A stretch of 64,000 bases of DNA from Acholeplasmataceae bacterium (GTDB lineage: Bacteria; Bacillota_I; Bacilli_A; Acholeplasmatales; Acholeplasmataceae), in assembly GCA_021108415.1 (NCBI GenBank), contig JAIOQX010000003.1, forward strand, positions 186,001 through 250,000. The letters are read 5' to 3'. A program made the position numbers and the translations under genes. Of the stretch, positions 25,607 to 33,962 are shown piece after piece. Each line of letters begins with the position of its first letter. The stretch's first letter is position 1. The notes under the pieces are model-generated. The model was not told the DNA's origin. It did no database searches and saw only the letters and a program-made list of their open reading frames with translations.

Positions 25607-25785
25607 AATATCTCAGCACTGTTAAAGTGCTCGCGAGGTGGTGATGACTATGAAGAAGCTATTAATGCTTCTAATGTGAGGTTGCTAGCAGGACCAATTT
25701 GAAGTAATTCGTTGGTTTCCCCGTGAGCTCTTTCTCTTTTTATATAGTCACAGATCCATCTAACAGCTTATGTGCTGTTTTTTTA
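25607..25785 (+). ncRNA. Candidate ~175-nt RNA, possibly with an 11-codon leader ORF
   Basis: Starts after TATAAT (25595-25600; -35 TCAACA, 16-base spacer) and ends at the terminator AACAGC-TTATGT-GCTGTT plus Ts (25762-25785). Contains the hairpin AGCACT-GTTAA-AGTGCT, then GAGGTGGTG and an ORF MTMKKLLMLLM, and a GGACCAA/TTGGTTTCC stem. Not matched to a known RNA. Runs opposite to neighbouring genes. Confidence 0.4.
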
Positions 25786-25848
25786 TTTAAGAAAGGGGTT
25801 GAGCCTTTTATGGTGAATGCTCAGCACCAGGGGAAAATAAAATGAAAT

Positions 25849-25995
25849 CTAAATTTGATTTGCCTTATATTTAATCAATGATTTCAAAAGACTTAATAGC
25901 ACATATACTTTTTCGTTATCTTTTAATTTATATTTTGAATTAATACTGCGCTTAGCTATGCTCATCATTTTTGCTCTCTCATTATAATTAATCAT
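25849..25995 (-). CDS. Small basic protein, 48 residues
   Basis: Starts with an ATGA overlap with the stop of the 39-residue gene and ends at 25849. Sequence rich in Lys/Asn/Ser (MINYNERAKMMSIAKRSINS at the start) with a hydrophobic stretch near the end (VYVLLSLLKSLIKY). No family recognised. The overlap makes it a believable member of a three-gene chain. Confidence 0.5.
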   Translation of the reverse strand: MINYNERAKMMSIAKRSINSKYKLKDNEKVYVLLSLLKSLIKYKANQI

Positions 25996-26111
25996 TTGAT
26001 ATCACCTAGTGACATTTTTTTATTTTTACGGTAATAGATGTACATCGGTAATGTAAATAATGAACATCCAATCAGTCCACCAATTAATATATAAATAATA
26101 GCTTCGATCAT
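25992..26111 (-). CDS. 39-residue single-pass membrane protein
   Basis: One hydrophobic helix covers about residues 4-27 (IIYILIGGLIGCSLFTLPMY), followed by a basic tail (YYRKNKK). Overlaps both neighbours by ATGA. The size and layout suit a minor coat or assembly protein of a filamentous phage, but this is inference. Confidence 0.6.
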   Translation of the reverse strand: MIEAIIYILIGGLIGCSLFTLPMYIYYRKNKKMSLGDIK

Positions 26112-26302
26112 GATTGCACCTCAGGATTAAAGACTGGAAACAAATGCATTTTGAGTTGTCCTTGATGAATTGGTATTTCCTGATTTTCTAGTCCATCATT
26201 TTTTCTAAACAGATTTTCTTTTTTGATTGTTTCAAAAATTGCTTTTGTTCTTATTAACGTTGCTTTTACTTGTTTAACATTATTTCTATTATTCTTGGAC
26301 AC
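26108..26302 (-). CDS. Small soluble protein, 64 residues, GTG start
   Basis: Begins at GTG (26302) with GGGAGG nine bases upstream; basic N-terminus (SKNNRNNVKQVKATLIRTK), neutral C-terminus. Its stop overlaps the ATG of the membrane protein gene. Unknown family. First gene of the small-gene chain, just downstream of the 66-base inverted repeat at 26330-26396. Confidence 0.6.
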   Translation of the reverse strand: MSKNNRNNVKQVKATLIRTKAIFETIKKENLFRKNDGLENQEIPIHQGQLKMHLFPVFNPEVQS

Positions 26303-26329
26303 AATGAATACCTCCCTGATATAGATTTA

Positions 26330-26396
26330 TAGTCCTAATTTAGGCTATAAAAGATACGTTATCAGGCTGCACCTTTTATAGCTTGAATTAAGACTA
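26330..26396. repeat. Long imperfect hairpin, 24-base arms, 19-base loop
   Basis: Left arm 26330-26353 and right arm 26373-26396 match at 21 of 24 positions; two of the three differences would be G-T (G-U) pairs. Lies between two small leftward genes. Candidate single-strand origin, packaging hairpin or mRNA stability structure. Confidence 0.7.
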
Positions 26397-26407
26397 CAAT
26401 GCTCAAT

Positions 26408-26641
26408 TTAAAAAGCACAAGCCTGATTTTGTACTCTTTTGTTAGTGTTATTTCTAATTCTATGAATTCTTTCTAGTTCTTTCTCATCATATCCGCCTAA
26501 ATCAGACAGCATGAATTCATCAGCAAGACTTTTGTTATAATCTAAACATTCTAATACTAAACTGTATATTCTAAAATCTGATATGTTAAAAATTTCAGCT
26601 TCAGTAGTTATAACTTTTTTCACTCTTAGAAAATTCATCAT
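26408..26641 (-). CDS. Small protein near the right end of the element
   Basis: 77 residues, start ATG ATG after AAGGAG. Moderately charged, with a possible helical middle (YSLVLECLDYNKSLADEF) and a C-terminal Arg/Asn-rich part. No domain recognised. First leftward gene of the element's right end. Confidence 0.6.
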   Translation of the reverse strand: MMNFLRVKKVITTEAEIFNISDFRIYSLVLECLDYNKSLADEFMLSDLGGYDEKELERIHRIRNNTNKRVQNQACAF

Positions 26642-26726
26642 TTGTTAAACTCCTTGAATACTAATTATGTCGTTTTTGATACAATCAAGTTTATATTTGT
26701 GTTACAATAGTAATATTAAAATTAAA

Positions 26727-26755
26727 TAAAAAACCCAAATAATTTGGGCTGATAT
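26727..26755 (-). terminator. Leftward terminator at the element's right border
   Basis: Minus strand: CCCAAATTATTTGGG stem followed by TTTTTTATTT. It would stop chromosomal transcription entering the element from the right. Confidence 0.7.
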
Positions 26756-26777
26756 GTATTATTATGGGCACTCTTAG

Positions 26778-26822
26778 TTGACGTGCAAGGGGTCCCGAGT
26801 TCGATCCTCGGTAACTCCACCA
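26778..26822 (+). repeat. attR: core plus displaced 3' half of tRNA-Val
   Basis: Core TTGACGTGCAAGGGGTC (26778-26794) followed by a T arm CCGAG/CTCGG and TAACTCCACCA, the 3' part of a tRNA-Val. No 5' half is present, so it is not functional. The T-stem differs from the intact gene, so this fragment is likely the original chromosomal 3' end. Confidence 0.9.
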
Positions 26823-26854
26823 TATTTTTTATTTGTTTAAACAGAAAGGCAGTT

Positions 26855-28240
26855 ATGAATAAAGAAAATGAAAAACTATTAAGAGAATACGACGTAAAAA
26901 AATTATTAGTTAAACTATCGCTACCAGCAATTGCGGGAATGGCTATTAATGCACTCTATAATTTTGTCGATACACTATTTGTTGCAAGATCCGCAGGAGA
27001 ACTTGCCATTGGTGGACTCGCATTTGCTTTTCCTATACAAATGATCGTTTTAGCTATAGGCTTGATGATTGGTATAGGTGCAGCATCTGTTTTTAGTAGA
27101 GCATTTGGTAGAAGAGATTATAAAAAAATGGAAGATGCGGTCAATACAGCACTTAGAATAGATATTATTTTAGCTGCAATATTTACCGTCTTAACATTTA
27201 TTTTTATTGATGATTTACTGGTTTTCTTTGGTGCAACTCAAGAAAACATAGGATATGCTTATGATTATTTATCTATCATATTAATAGGTCTTATTCCACA
27301 ATCGTTATCGATGGTTCTAAACAATTTAACTAGAGCAGAAGGTAGATCAAAGGTTGCAATGTATTCATTAATGATTGCAGCTGGTGCAAATATTATTCTA
27401 GATCCGATTTTTATATTTGGGTTTGGACTAGGTGTACAAGGTGCCGCTATCGCAACTGTTATTGCGCAATTTATCGGATTAGGGTTTATCTTATATAAAT
27501 CTTTAGATAAAGATTCAAATCTTAAAATTAAGCTTGATAGATGGCTTCATATAGACTTTCAAACGATTAAAGAAATTATTGTTGTAGGATTTCCTACATT
27601 CCTTAGAAATTCACTTGGTGCATTTTTAGCCATTATTATATATAAACTAATCAATAAATATGGTGGTAGTGAACCAGGTATCTATATATCAATATATGGG
27701 GTTATCAATAGAATCATCAACTTTGTATTTTTGCCTAGTTTTGGTATTGTTCAAGGTATGGTTCCAATTGTAGGGTTTAATTTTGGTGCACAAAATATAA
27801 AACGAATGAAAGATACGATTATATACGCCACTAAAATCATATTAGTCTATTTTGTGTTTGGATTTTTATTCATTCAAATACTTGCACCATATATTTTTGA
27901 GTTATTTTCTGAAAATAGTGATCCGATATTTATCTCCTATGGAACTTATGCATTTAGAATTATGTCATATGGATTCTTACTTGTAGGTTTCCAAATTATA
28001 GTAAGTGCTGTATTCCAAGCGCTTGGTTATCCAATTCGTGCAATGATTATCACATTATCAAGACAAGTTATGTTCTTTATTCCTTTAGTGTATCTGTTAA
28101 CTTATTATTTAAGTGATATGAAAGGTATTTGGTTTGCTTTTGCAGCTGCCGATATCTTATCTGGATTGGTCAGTATTGTTTTATTGATTTTTGAGATGAG
28201 AAGCATAAATCATATGACATTTGCACCAACTATTGCATAA
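26855..28240 (+). CDS. MATE-family multidrug/Na+ exporter
   Basis: 461 residues, 12 predicted membrane helices, with typical MATE segments: LSLPAIAGMAINALYNFVDT near the start and repeated ANIILDPIFIFGFGLGVQGAAIATVIAQ. It exports cationic compounds using Na+ or H+. The ATG at 26855 follows AGAAAGG; an in-frame extension upstream would run through the tRNA fragment and is rejected. A second MATE gene follows after a terminator. Confidence 0.92.
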   Translation: MNKENEKLLREYDVKKLLVKLSLPAIAGMAINALYNFVDTLFVARSAGELAIGGLAFAFPIQMIVLAIGLMIGIGAASVFSRAFGRRDYKKMEDAVNTALRIDIILAAIFTVLTFIFIDDLLVFFGATQENIGYAYDYLSIILIGLIPQSLSMVLNNLTRAEGRSKVAMYSLMIAAGANIILDPIFIFGFGLGVQGAAIATVIAQFIGLGFILYKSLDKDSNLKIKLDRWLHIDFQTIKEIIVVGFPTFLRNSLGAFLAIIIYKLINKYGGSEPGIYISIYGVINRIINFVFLPSFGIVQGMVPIVGFNFGAQNIKRMKDTIIYATKIILVYFVFGFLFIQILAPYIFELFSENSDPIFISYGTYAFRIMSYGFLLVGFQIIVSAVFQALGYPIRAMIITLSRQVMFFIPLVYLLTYYLSDMKGIWFAFAAADILSGLVSIVLLIFEMRSINHMTFAPTIA

Positions 28241-28260
28241 GAATTTAGTAAAAACCTTTT

Positions 28261-28290
28261 AAAAAAGTATCTATATTAGATACTTTTTTT
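28261..28290 (+). terminator. Terminator after first MATE gene
   Basis: AAAAAAGTATCTA-TAT-TAGATACTTTTTTT. Confidence 0.9.
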
Positions 28291-28344
28291 ATTAAATTTT
28301 GTTTAAAAGTGTGATATAATTATTTGGTTGGACGGTGAAGAAAA

Positions 28345-29748
28345 TTGACTAAAGATGAAAAAAAACAACATCTCATATTAAACGATAAAAACATATTTAA
28401 AGGACTATTAATTTTATCTATTCCTTTAATGTTAAATAACTTGATCAAAACATTTCATGATGTGATTGATATGTTTTTTGTTAGTGAGATTCCAGGGTTT
28501 TCAACTGAAGCTATTAATTCTATATCTTTAACTTTTCCTGTATTTTTTACATATATCTCATTAGGTATAGGCTTAAGTGCAGCTGGGACAGCTTTAATCA
28601 GTCAACACTTGGGTTCAAAGCAATTTGATAAAGCAAAACATTTTGCAACAAATCTAGTTATCATAGCGGTTATTTTAGGATTGGTTTTAAATGTTACATC
28701 ATTTTTTATTGCAGAACCGATTATGAAGTTAATGGGTACTGAAGGATATGTTTTAGAAAATAGTGTGAAATATTTAAAAATTAGGGCATTTGAATTACCA
28801 TTTGTGTTTTTATTCTTTGCATTTACTGCAATTAGGCAATCAAGTGGAGATACTGTGACGCCAGTTATTTATGGTGTCATTACCGTGGTAATTAATATTA
28901 TTTTATCACCTTTATTAATTTCAACTTTTGGATTTGGAGTTAGTGGTGCAGCTATCGCAACATTAATTGCTAATGTGGTTGTTGTTCCATTTCTTGTTTA
29001 TCAATTGTTTAATGCTAAAGAAGGCGTTACACTGGATAAAGAATTCTTTAAAGTTGATTTAGAAATTGTAAGAAAGATATCTCAATATGCGATTCCAGCT
29101 TCACTTGGACAGTCTATTACTGCTATTGGATTTATTATCATGAATACGATTATTGTAACTTATGGTGATCCAACTGTTGCAGCATTTAGTGTTGGTAATA
29201 GAATTACAAGTATAATTCTACATCCAGTGATGGCAATTGGTGGTGTATTAGCTGCATATCTCGGACAAAACATAGGCAATCAGAATCCAGCACGTGCTAG
29301 AGAAGCTTTTAAAAAAGCAATGCAATTGTCTGTAATTCTTATGGCAGTAGGATCATTTATAGTCATATGGTTTAGAGCACCTTTAATAGGGATTTTTATA
29401 AAAGATGATCCGACAGCTCTTAGCTTAGGTGTTGAATATATGTTCTTTTTATTGATTGGGCTACCCTTGATGGGAATTTTTCAAACATTCATGGGTACTT
29501 TTAACGGAACAGGTAATACTAAATTTACATTTGCTTTTTCTATAACCAGATTATGGCTATTAAGAATTCCTGCAATATTGATATTTAAGTATACAACAAG
29601 TATTGGAAGTAGTGGTATTTGGTATGCAATGTTAATTAGTAATGTATTAATCATATTTGTAGGTATATTCTTTTATCGACAAATTGATTTTAAACCTAAA
29701 ATAGATATTACACGAAAAGATAGAAAGCTATTAAAATCTAGTATATAA
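28345..29748 (+). CDS. MATE-family exporter, second copy
   Basis: 467 residues, 12 membrane helices. The start is TTG, with GGTGAAG upstream and no nearer ATG. MATE segments (LILSIPLMLNNLIKTFHDVI; VVINIILSPLLISTFGFGVSGAAIATLIANV) are clear. It is diverged from the preceding MATE protein, so not a recent duplicate. Substrate unknown. Confidence 0.9.
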   Translation: MTKDEKKQHLILNDKNIFKGLLILSIPLMLNNLIKTFHDVIDMFFVSEIPGFSTEAINSISLTFPVFFTYISLGIGLSAAGTALISQHLGSKQFDKAKHFATNLVIIAVILGLVLNVTSFFIAEPIMKLMGTEGYVLENSVKYLKIRAFELPFVFLFFAFTAIRQSSGDTVTPVIYGVITVVINIILSPLLISTFGFGVSGAAIATLIANVVVVPFLVYQLFNAKEGVTLDKEFFKVDLEIVRKISQYAIPASLGQSITAIGFIIMNTIIVTYGDPTVAAFSVGNRITSIILHPVMAIGGVLAAYLGQNIGNQNPARAREAFKKAMQLSVILMAVGSFIVIWFRAPLIGIFIKDDPTALSLGVEYMFFLLIGLPLMGIFQTFMGTFNGTGNTKFTFAFSITRLWLLRIPAILIFKYTTSIGSSGIWYAMLISNVLIIFVGIFFYRQIDFKPKIDITRKDRKLLKSSI

Positions 29749-29755
29749 ATTCATG

Positions 29756-29785
29756 AGTCCTTAAGATTTATCTTAAGGGCTTTTT
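29756..29785 (+). terminator. Terminator after second MATE gene
   Basis: AGTCCTTAAGAT-TT-ATCTTAAGGGCTTTTT. Confidence 0.88.
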
Positions 29786-29852
29786 CTTTTGTTGTTTCTT
29801 TTTGTATATTTTTGATGATATAATAAAATAAAACGAAGAAGGCTTTTTACTT

Positions 29853-30689
29853 ATGAATAAGATTATATCTAAGAAAGCATTAAGCAATTCAATCACACAA
29901 ATGAAAATCTATGCACCACATGTTTTAAAGCATGCACAAGCAGGTCAGTTTGTGATGCTTAGAATTAATGAGACTTCTGAGAGAATTCCACTGACAATTT
30001 CAGATATGGATCACAAAAATGGACTCATAACTATTATCTTTCAAGTTGTAGGTGCTACAACGTTACAACTTAACAAATTAGTTGAGGGTGATGAGATATT
30101 AGATCTACTTGGCCCACTTGGTAAACCAACACATATAGAAGGTTTTAAAAAAGTTTGTGTGATTGGTGGCGGTGTAGGTTGTGCAATTGCTTATCCTATC
30201 GCAAAAGCACTAAGAGAAAAAGGTGTAGAAGTAGATGTAATCATAGGATTTAAAACAAAAAATGATATGATTTTATATGATAAATTTATAACAGTAGCTA
30301 ATCAATTATATGTTTCAACAGATGATGGTAGTTTTGAGAAAAAAGGCTTTGTTACAAATATTTTATCGGACTTATTAAATAAGGGTCAAATGTATGACCA
30401 TGTTTTTGCAATTGGTCCAATACCGATGATGAAAAGTGTAAGTCAGGTGACTAAGCCTTATCACATAGGCACAACAGTAAGTCTTAATCCAATTATGGTT
30501 GATGGTACAGGTATGTGTGGTGGATGTAGGGTCAAAGTTGGAGAAAATATAAAGTTTGCATGTGTAGATGGTCCTGATTTTGATGGTCATTTAGTTGATT
30601 ATGATTTGTTACAATCAAGAAATAATATGTACAAAGCAGATGAGTTAAAAAACTATGACTGTTTAGTTAAGAAAGGTGATATTAAATGA
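29853..30689 (+). CDS. nfnA: NfnA-like FAD/NAD and [2Fe-2S] subunit
   Basis: 278 residues of the ferredoxin-NADP reductase-like family: FAD-binding barrel with RIPLTISD (about 48), NAD-binding Rossmann segment VIGGGVGCAIAYPIAKAL, and a C-terminal [2Fe-2S] cluster set in CGGCRVKVG...FACVDGPDFDGHLVDY. Together with the next gene it matches NADH-dependent ferredoxin:NADP+ oxidoreductase (NfnAB), which couples NADH, NADPH and ferredoxin by electron bifurcation. The same fold occurs in PyrK and sulfide dehydrogenase, but the partner settles the call. ATGA overlap with nfnB. Confidence 0.85.
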   Translation: MNKIISKKALSNSITQMKIYAPHVLKHAQAGQFVMLRINETSERIPLTISDMDHKNGLITIIFQVVGATTLQLNKLVEGDEILDLLGPLGKPTHIEGFKKVCVIGGGVGCAIAYPIAKALREKGVEVDVIIGFKTKNDMILYDKFITVANQLYVSTDDGSFEKKGFVTNILSDLLNKGQMYDHVFAIGPIPMMKSVSQVTKPYHIGTTVSLNPIMVDGTGMCGGCRVKVGENIKFACVDGPDFDGHLVDYDLLQSRNNMYKADELKNYDCLVKKGDIK

Positions 30690-32086
30690 ATCTTTCTAAA
30701 CAAAAAGTAGTCATGCCTACTGTTGATCCTCAAATAAGAATCAAAAACTTTGAAGAAGTATCACTTGGCTATGATACAGATGATGCGATATTAGAAGCAA
30801 ATAGATGTCTAGAATGTAAACACAAGCCATGTGTTGCAGCATGTCCTGTCGGTATTGATATACCAGGATTTATTCATCAAATAAAAGCTGGTAAGTTTGA
30901 AAAAGCATATCAACTGATTTTAAGAGATAGTGTGCTGCCTGCAGTATGTGGTAGAGTTTGCCCTCAAGAAGTTCAATGTGAGAGTGTATGTGTTAGAAGC
31001 ATAAAAGGTGAGGCAGTTGCAATCGGACGCTTAGAAAGATTTGCAGCAGATATGCATTATTTAAAAGATAACAATTTAGAAGAAAATAGTATTAAAAAAA
31101 ATAAGATAAAAGTAGCGATAGCAGGTAGTGGGCCAGCAGGTCTAAGTTGCGCAAGTCAATTGTTAAATTTAGGATATGATGTAACGATCTATGAAAGCTT
31201 ACATGAAGCTGGTGGAGTACTTGTTTATGGTATTCCTGAATTTAGATTACCTAAAAGTGTCGTTAAACAAGAAATAGAACAATCAATTAAACAAGGTGCA
31301 ACTTTAAAAACTTCTATGATTATAGGTCAAACCCTATATATTGATGAACTATTTGAACAAGGATTTGAAGCAGTGTTTTTAGGAACTGGTGCAGGACTTC
31401 CTAAATTTTTAAATATAAAAGGTGAAGGATTAAATGGTGTTTATTCTGCAAATGAATTTTTAACACGAATAAACTTAATGAAGGCTTACAACGAAGAACA
31501 AGCAACACCAATTTATAAAGGTGAAATTGTTGGCATAGTTGGTGGTGGAAATGTTGCTATTGATTCAGCAAGATCAGCATTAAGACTTGGTGCAAAAGAA
31601 GTCCATTTAATCTATAGACGATCACTAGAGGAACTACCTGCAAGATCAGAAGAAGTTGAGCATGCAATAGAAGAAGGCATCATTTTTGACATTTTAACTC
31701 ATCCAGTAGAAATCATGGGAGATGAAAAAGGGTTTGTTAAAAAAATCAAATGTATAAAAATGGAACTAGGTGAAAAAGATAGTTCAGGTAGAAGAAGACC
31801 AAGTGCCATTAAAGATTCTGAATTTGAGATGAATTTAGATGTTTTAGTGGTTGCAATTGGGACAACACCAAATCCTTTAATCTCACAAAATACTGAGCAA
31901 TTAAAGATTAATAATTGGGGTGGTCTAATTGTAGAAAAAGATACAGGTCTTACGACAAAAGAATATGTATATGCAGGAGGAGATGTAGTCACTGGTTCAG
32001 CAACCGTAATACTTGCTATGGGAGCAGGAAAAAAAGCAGCAAATGCAATTGATCAAAAATTAAAGATTAAACATAAAAATATCTAA
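30686..32086 (+). CDS. nfnB: NfnB-like glutamate-synthase-type flavoprotein subunit
   Basis: 466 residues. The N-terminal region has two Cys sets for [4Fe-4S] clusters (CLECKHKPCVAACP and CGRVCPQEVQCESVC). FAD motif AGSGPAGLSCASQLL, NAD(P) motif VGGGNVAIDSARSALRLG, and a terminal AGGDVVTGSATVILAMGAGKKAA segment follow, as in NfnB and GltD-type proteins. No large glutamate synthase subunit is near, so NfnB is preferred. Fifteen bases separate it from the dehydrogenase subunits, suggesting shared electron flow. Confidence 0.87.
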   Translation: MNLSKQKVVMPTVDPQIRIKNFEEVSLGYDTDDAILEANRCLECKHKPCVAACPVGIDIPGFIHQIKAGKFEKAYQLILRDSVLPAVCGRVCPQEVQCESVCVRSIKGEAVAIGRLERFAADMHYLKDNNLEENSIKKNKIKVAIAGSGPAGLSCASQLLNLGYDVTIYESLHEAGGVLVYGIPEFRLPKSVVKQEIEQSIKQGATLKTSMIIGQTLYIDELFEQGFEAVFLGTGAGLPKFLNIKGEGLNGVYSANEFLTRINLMKAYNEEQATPIYKGEIVGIVGGGNVAIDSARSALRLGAKEVHLIYRRSLEELPARSEEVEHAIEEGIIFDILTHPVEIMGDEKGFVKKIKCIKMELGEKDSSGRRRPSAIKDSEFEMNLDVLVVAIGTTPNPLISQNTEQLKINNWGGLIVEKDTGLTTKEYVYAGGDVVTGSATVILAMGAGKKAANAIDQKLKIKHKNI

Positions 32087-32100
32087 AAGAGGGAACTATT

Positions 32101-32406
32101 ATGCGTGTTGATTCACATCCGATTTTAAGATTTGAAAAAAAAGAAACAATAGAGTTTATGTTTGAAGGAAAAAAAGTTATGGGACAAATGGGAGATACCA
32201 TTGCTTCAGCACTAGTCAATCTAGGGATTAGTGTTTTTAGTGTATCTATTAAGCTAAAAAGACCTAGAGGTTTTTATTGTGCAATAGGAAATTGTGCAGC
32301 ATGTAAGATGGTTGTAGATGGAAAACCTAATGTACGGACTTGTATTACTAAACTTGAACCTGGTATGGTTGTCGAAAGACAAACGGATAAGGGGGTCTAT
32401 AAATGA
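32101..32406 (+). CDS. [2Fe-2S] ferredoxin-like subunit of FAD amino-acid dehydrogenase (HcnA/SoxA-N type)
   Basis: 101 residues. Cys set C-x4-C-x2-C (FYCAIGNCAACKM) plus a later Cys (RTCIT) binds a [2Fe-2S] cluster, as in the N-terminal domain of HcnA and of sarcosine oxidase or proline dehydrogenase alpha subunits. Here it is a free-standing protein. It ends in an ATGA overlap with the next subunit. Confidence 0.85.
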   Translation: MRVDSHPILRFEKKETIEFMFEGKKVMGQMGDTIASALVNLGISVFSVSIKLKRPRGFYCAIGNCAACKMVVDGKPNVRTCITKLEPGMVVERQTDKGVYK

Positions 32407-33497
32407 TTCATACAGACGTTTTAATCATTGGTGGTGGACCATCTGGTTTATGTGCGGCTTTAATGCTATTAGAAAGCAATTTAAAAGTAGTTATCGTAGA
32501 TAGAGGCTTATCTTTGGGTGGACAATTGGTTAAACAAACTCATAAATTTTTCGGATCACAAAAACAGTATGCAAAAACTAGAGGTTTTGATATAGCAAAT
32601 ATTTTAGTTAATCAAGTGATTTCACATCCTAATTTAAGTATCTACCAAGGTGCAACTGTTTTAGGACTATATCCAGATAAAGTTGCTACGATATTACATG
32701 AAGATATTTATAAAAAAATACAAAGTAAAGCAATTATTGTTGCAACTGGTGCTAGTGAGAAGTTTTTAGCATTTGAAAATAATGATCTGCCTGGTATATA
32801 TGGTGCAGGTGCAGTCCAAACATTGATGAATCAATTCGGTGTTTTACCTGCAAAAGAAGTGGTTATGATTGGATCAGGTAATATTGGGTTAATTGTAAGT
32901 TATCAATTGATTCAAGCAGGTGTTAAAGTAGCTGCTGTTATAGAAGCATCCTCTAAAATAGGTGGATATAAAGTGCATGCTTCAAAACTTAGACGATTAG
33001 GTGTACCTATTTATACAAATAAAACGATTAAAAGAGCTTTAGGTGAGCAATCGGTCCAAGGATTAGAAATTGTTTCTCTAGATGATAAATTTCAAGAAAT
33101 TAATGATACATCTATGATTATTAAAGCTGATTCAATTTGTATTTCTGTAGGACTTGCTCCAGGATATCAATTACTTGATATGGTGGGTGCAAAAACCGGA
33201 TATATAGCTGAATTGGGTGGTACGATACCTTTAGTCGATCAAAAGCATATGACGACGGTAGATGGCATATTTTCTTGTGGAGATAACATCGGCATCGAAG
33301 AAGCATCATCTGCGATGATGGAAGGTTATTTAACTGGGTTATATGTAACTCAATATTTAAACCAAAAACATCCTGATTATGATTTGAAAGTTAATGGTTA
33401 TGAATCAGAATTAAATATATTAAGAGCAGGACCTTTTGGAAGTAAAACTAGAAGTGGACTAAACAAGATGAAGGAGTTGATGGATGATGTTGGATAA
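32403..33497 (+). CDS. NAD/FAD-binding alpha-like subunit of the dehydrogenase complex
   Basis: 364 residues: N-terminal FAD motif IGGGPSGLCAALMLL, second dinucleotide motif IGSGNIGLIVSYQLIQAG, and a C-terminal SCGDNIGIEEASSAMMEG segment. Resembles HcnB, opine oxidase A and the alpha subunit of archaeal dye-linked L-proline dehydrogenase. It passes electrons from the beta subunit, via Fe-S clusters, to an acceptor (NAD or ferredoxin). Overlaps the previous gene by 4 and the next by 14 bases. Confidence 0.85.
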   Translation: MIHTDVLIIGGGPSGLCAALMLLESNLKVVIVDRGLSLGGQLVKQTHKFFGSQKQYAKTRGFDIANILVNQVISHPNLSIYQGATVLGLYPDKVATILHEDIYKKIQSKAIIVATGASEKFLAFENNDLPGIYGAGAVQTLMNQFGVLPAKEVVMIGSGNIGLIVSYQLIQAGVKVAAVIEASSKIGGYKVHASKLRRLGVPIYTNKTIKRALGEQSVQGLEIVSLDDKFQEINDTSMIIKADSICISVGLAPGYQLLDMVGAKTGYIAELGGTIPLVDQKHMTTVDGIFSCGDNIGIEEASSAMMEGYLTGLYVTQYLNQKHPDYDLKVNGYESELNILRAGPFGSKTRSGLNKMKELMDDVG

Positions 33498-33960
33498 AAC
33501 TGGTGTACCTACCAAAGATTTGGTCTTATCTAAATTTTTTGATGAAAAAACATTGTATAAACCAAAAGCTATCATTGAATGTTATGAAGAGATACCTTGT
33601 AATCCTTGCAGCACAAGTTGTCCATTTGATGCCATTCATATTGGTCAAAATATTAATGATATTCCAAAATTAGATGTAGATCTTTGTACCGGGTGTGGCA
33701 TCTGTGTAACCAGCTGTCCAGGACTAGCCATTATGGTTGCTCAAATAAAAGGTGAAAAAGCTATTTTTAAGATTGCATATGAGCAATATCCACTACCAAA
33801 AAAAGGAGATATTGTAAAAGGTATCAATCGGCATGGAGAAGAGATTTGCATGTGTGAAATCTTAAACGTAAAACTTAACAAAAATCAAGATAAAACAGCT
33901 TTAATAGAAGTAAGTGTTCCGTTAGAATATATACATGATTTTATAACAGTGAGGATTTAG
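33484..33960 (+). CDS. [4Fe-4S] ferredoxin-like subunit
   Basis: 158 residues. Two cysteine clusters: CNPCSTSCPFDA (first set incomplete in spacing) and a classic CTGCGICVTSCPG set. The C-terminal half is a beta-rich domain without known function. Probably an electron-transfer subunit of the complex encoded by its neighbours, with which it overlaps. Confidence 0.82.
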   Translation: MMLDKTGVPTKDLVLSKFFDEKTLYKPKAIIECYEEIPCNPCSTSCPFDAIHIGQNINDIPKLDVDLCTGCGICVTSCPGLAIMVAQIKGEKAIFKIAYEQYPLPKKGDIVKGINRHGEEICMCEILNVKLNKNQDKTALIEVSVPLEYIHDFITVRI

Positions 33961-33962
33961 AT

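Larger units (their letters stand above)
25346..25848. other. Structured gene-free region of the replication block
   Basis: About 500 bases. Holds a set of alternative hairpins (25505-25578), a rightward TATAAT (25595-25600) and a rightward terminator (25762-25785). Only short ORFs occur, such as an 11-codon one at 25648. It looks like an origin or a regulatory RNA locus. Confidence 0.6.
8516..26822. mobile_element. Integrated 18.2-kb filamentous-phage-like element with defence cargo
   Basis: Bounded by the 17-bp core repeats in tRNA-Val. Carries repressor and integrase at the left end, a leftward block with a Zot-like ATPase and membrane/secreted proteins (10.5-17.8 kb), a rightward cargo block (17.9-23.6 kb), and a leftward replication-like block (24.2-26.6 kb). 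No terminase, portal, tail, relaxase or transposase is visible, so a tailed phage or conjugative element is unlikely. Inovirus/plectrovirus kinship is inferred from the ATPase and the small-membrane-protein layout. It is larger than typical inoviruses, mainly because of the cargo. Confidence 0.8.

Noticed and set aside
25790-25880. Two tiny rightward ORFs (MVNAQHQGKIK and MKSKFDLPYI) overlapping by ATGA
   Set aside because: They lie opposite to a supported leftward gene chain and are too short to judge; kept out of the feature list.
8516-26822. Tailed prophage or conjugative element
   Set aside because: No terminase, portal, capsid protease, tail genes, relaxase or type IV secretion genes were seen.
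26783-26854. N-terminal extension of the MATE gene through the tRNA fragment
   Set aside because: Would begin inside the attR tRNA fragment; the ATG at 26855 has a proper SD and aligns with MATE N-termini.
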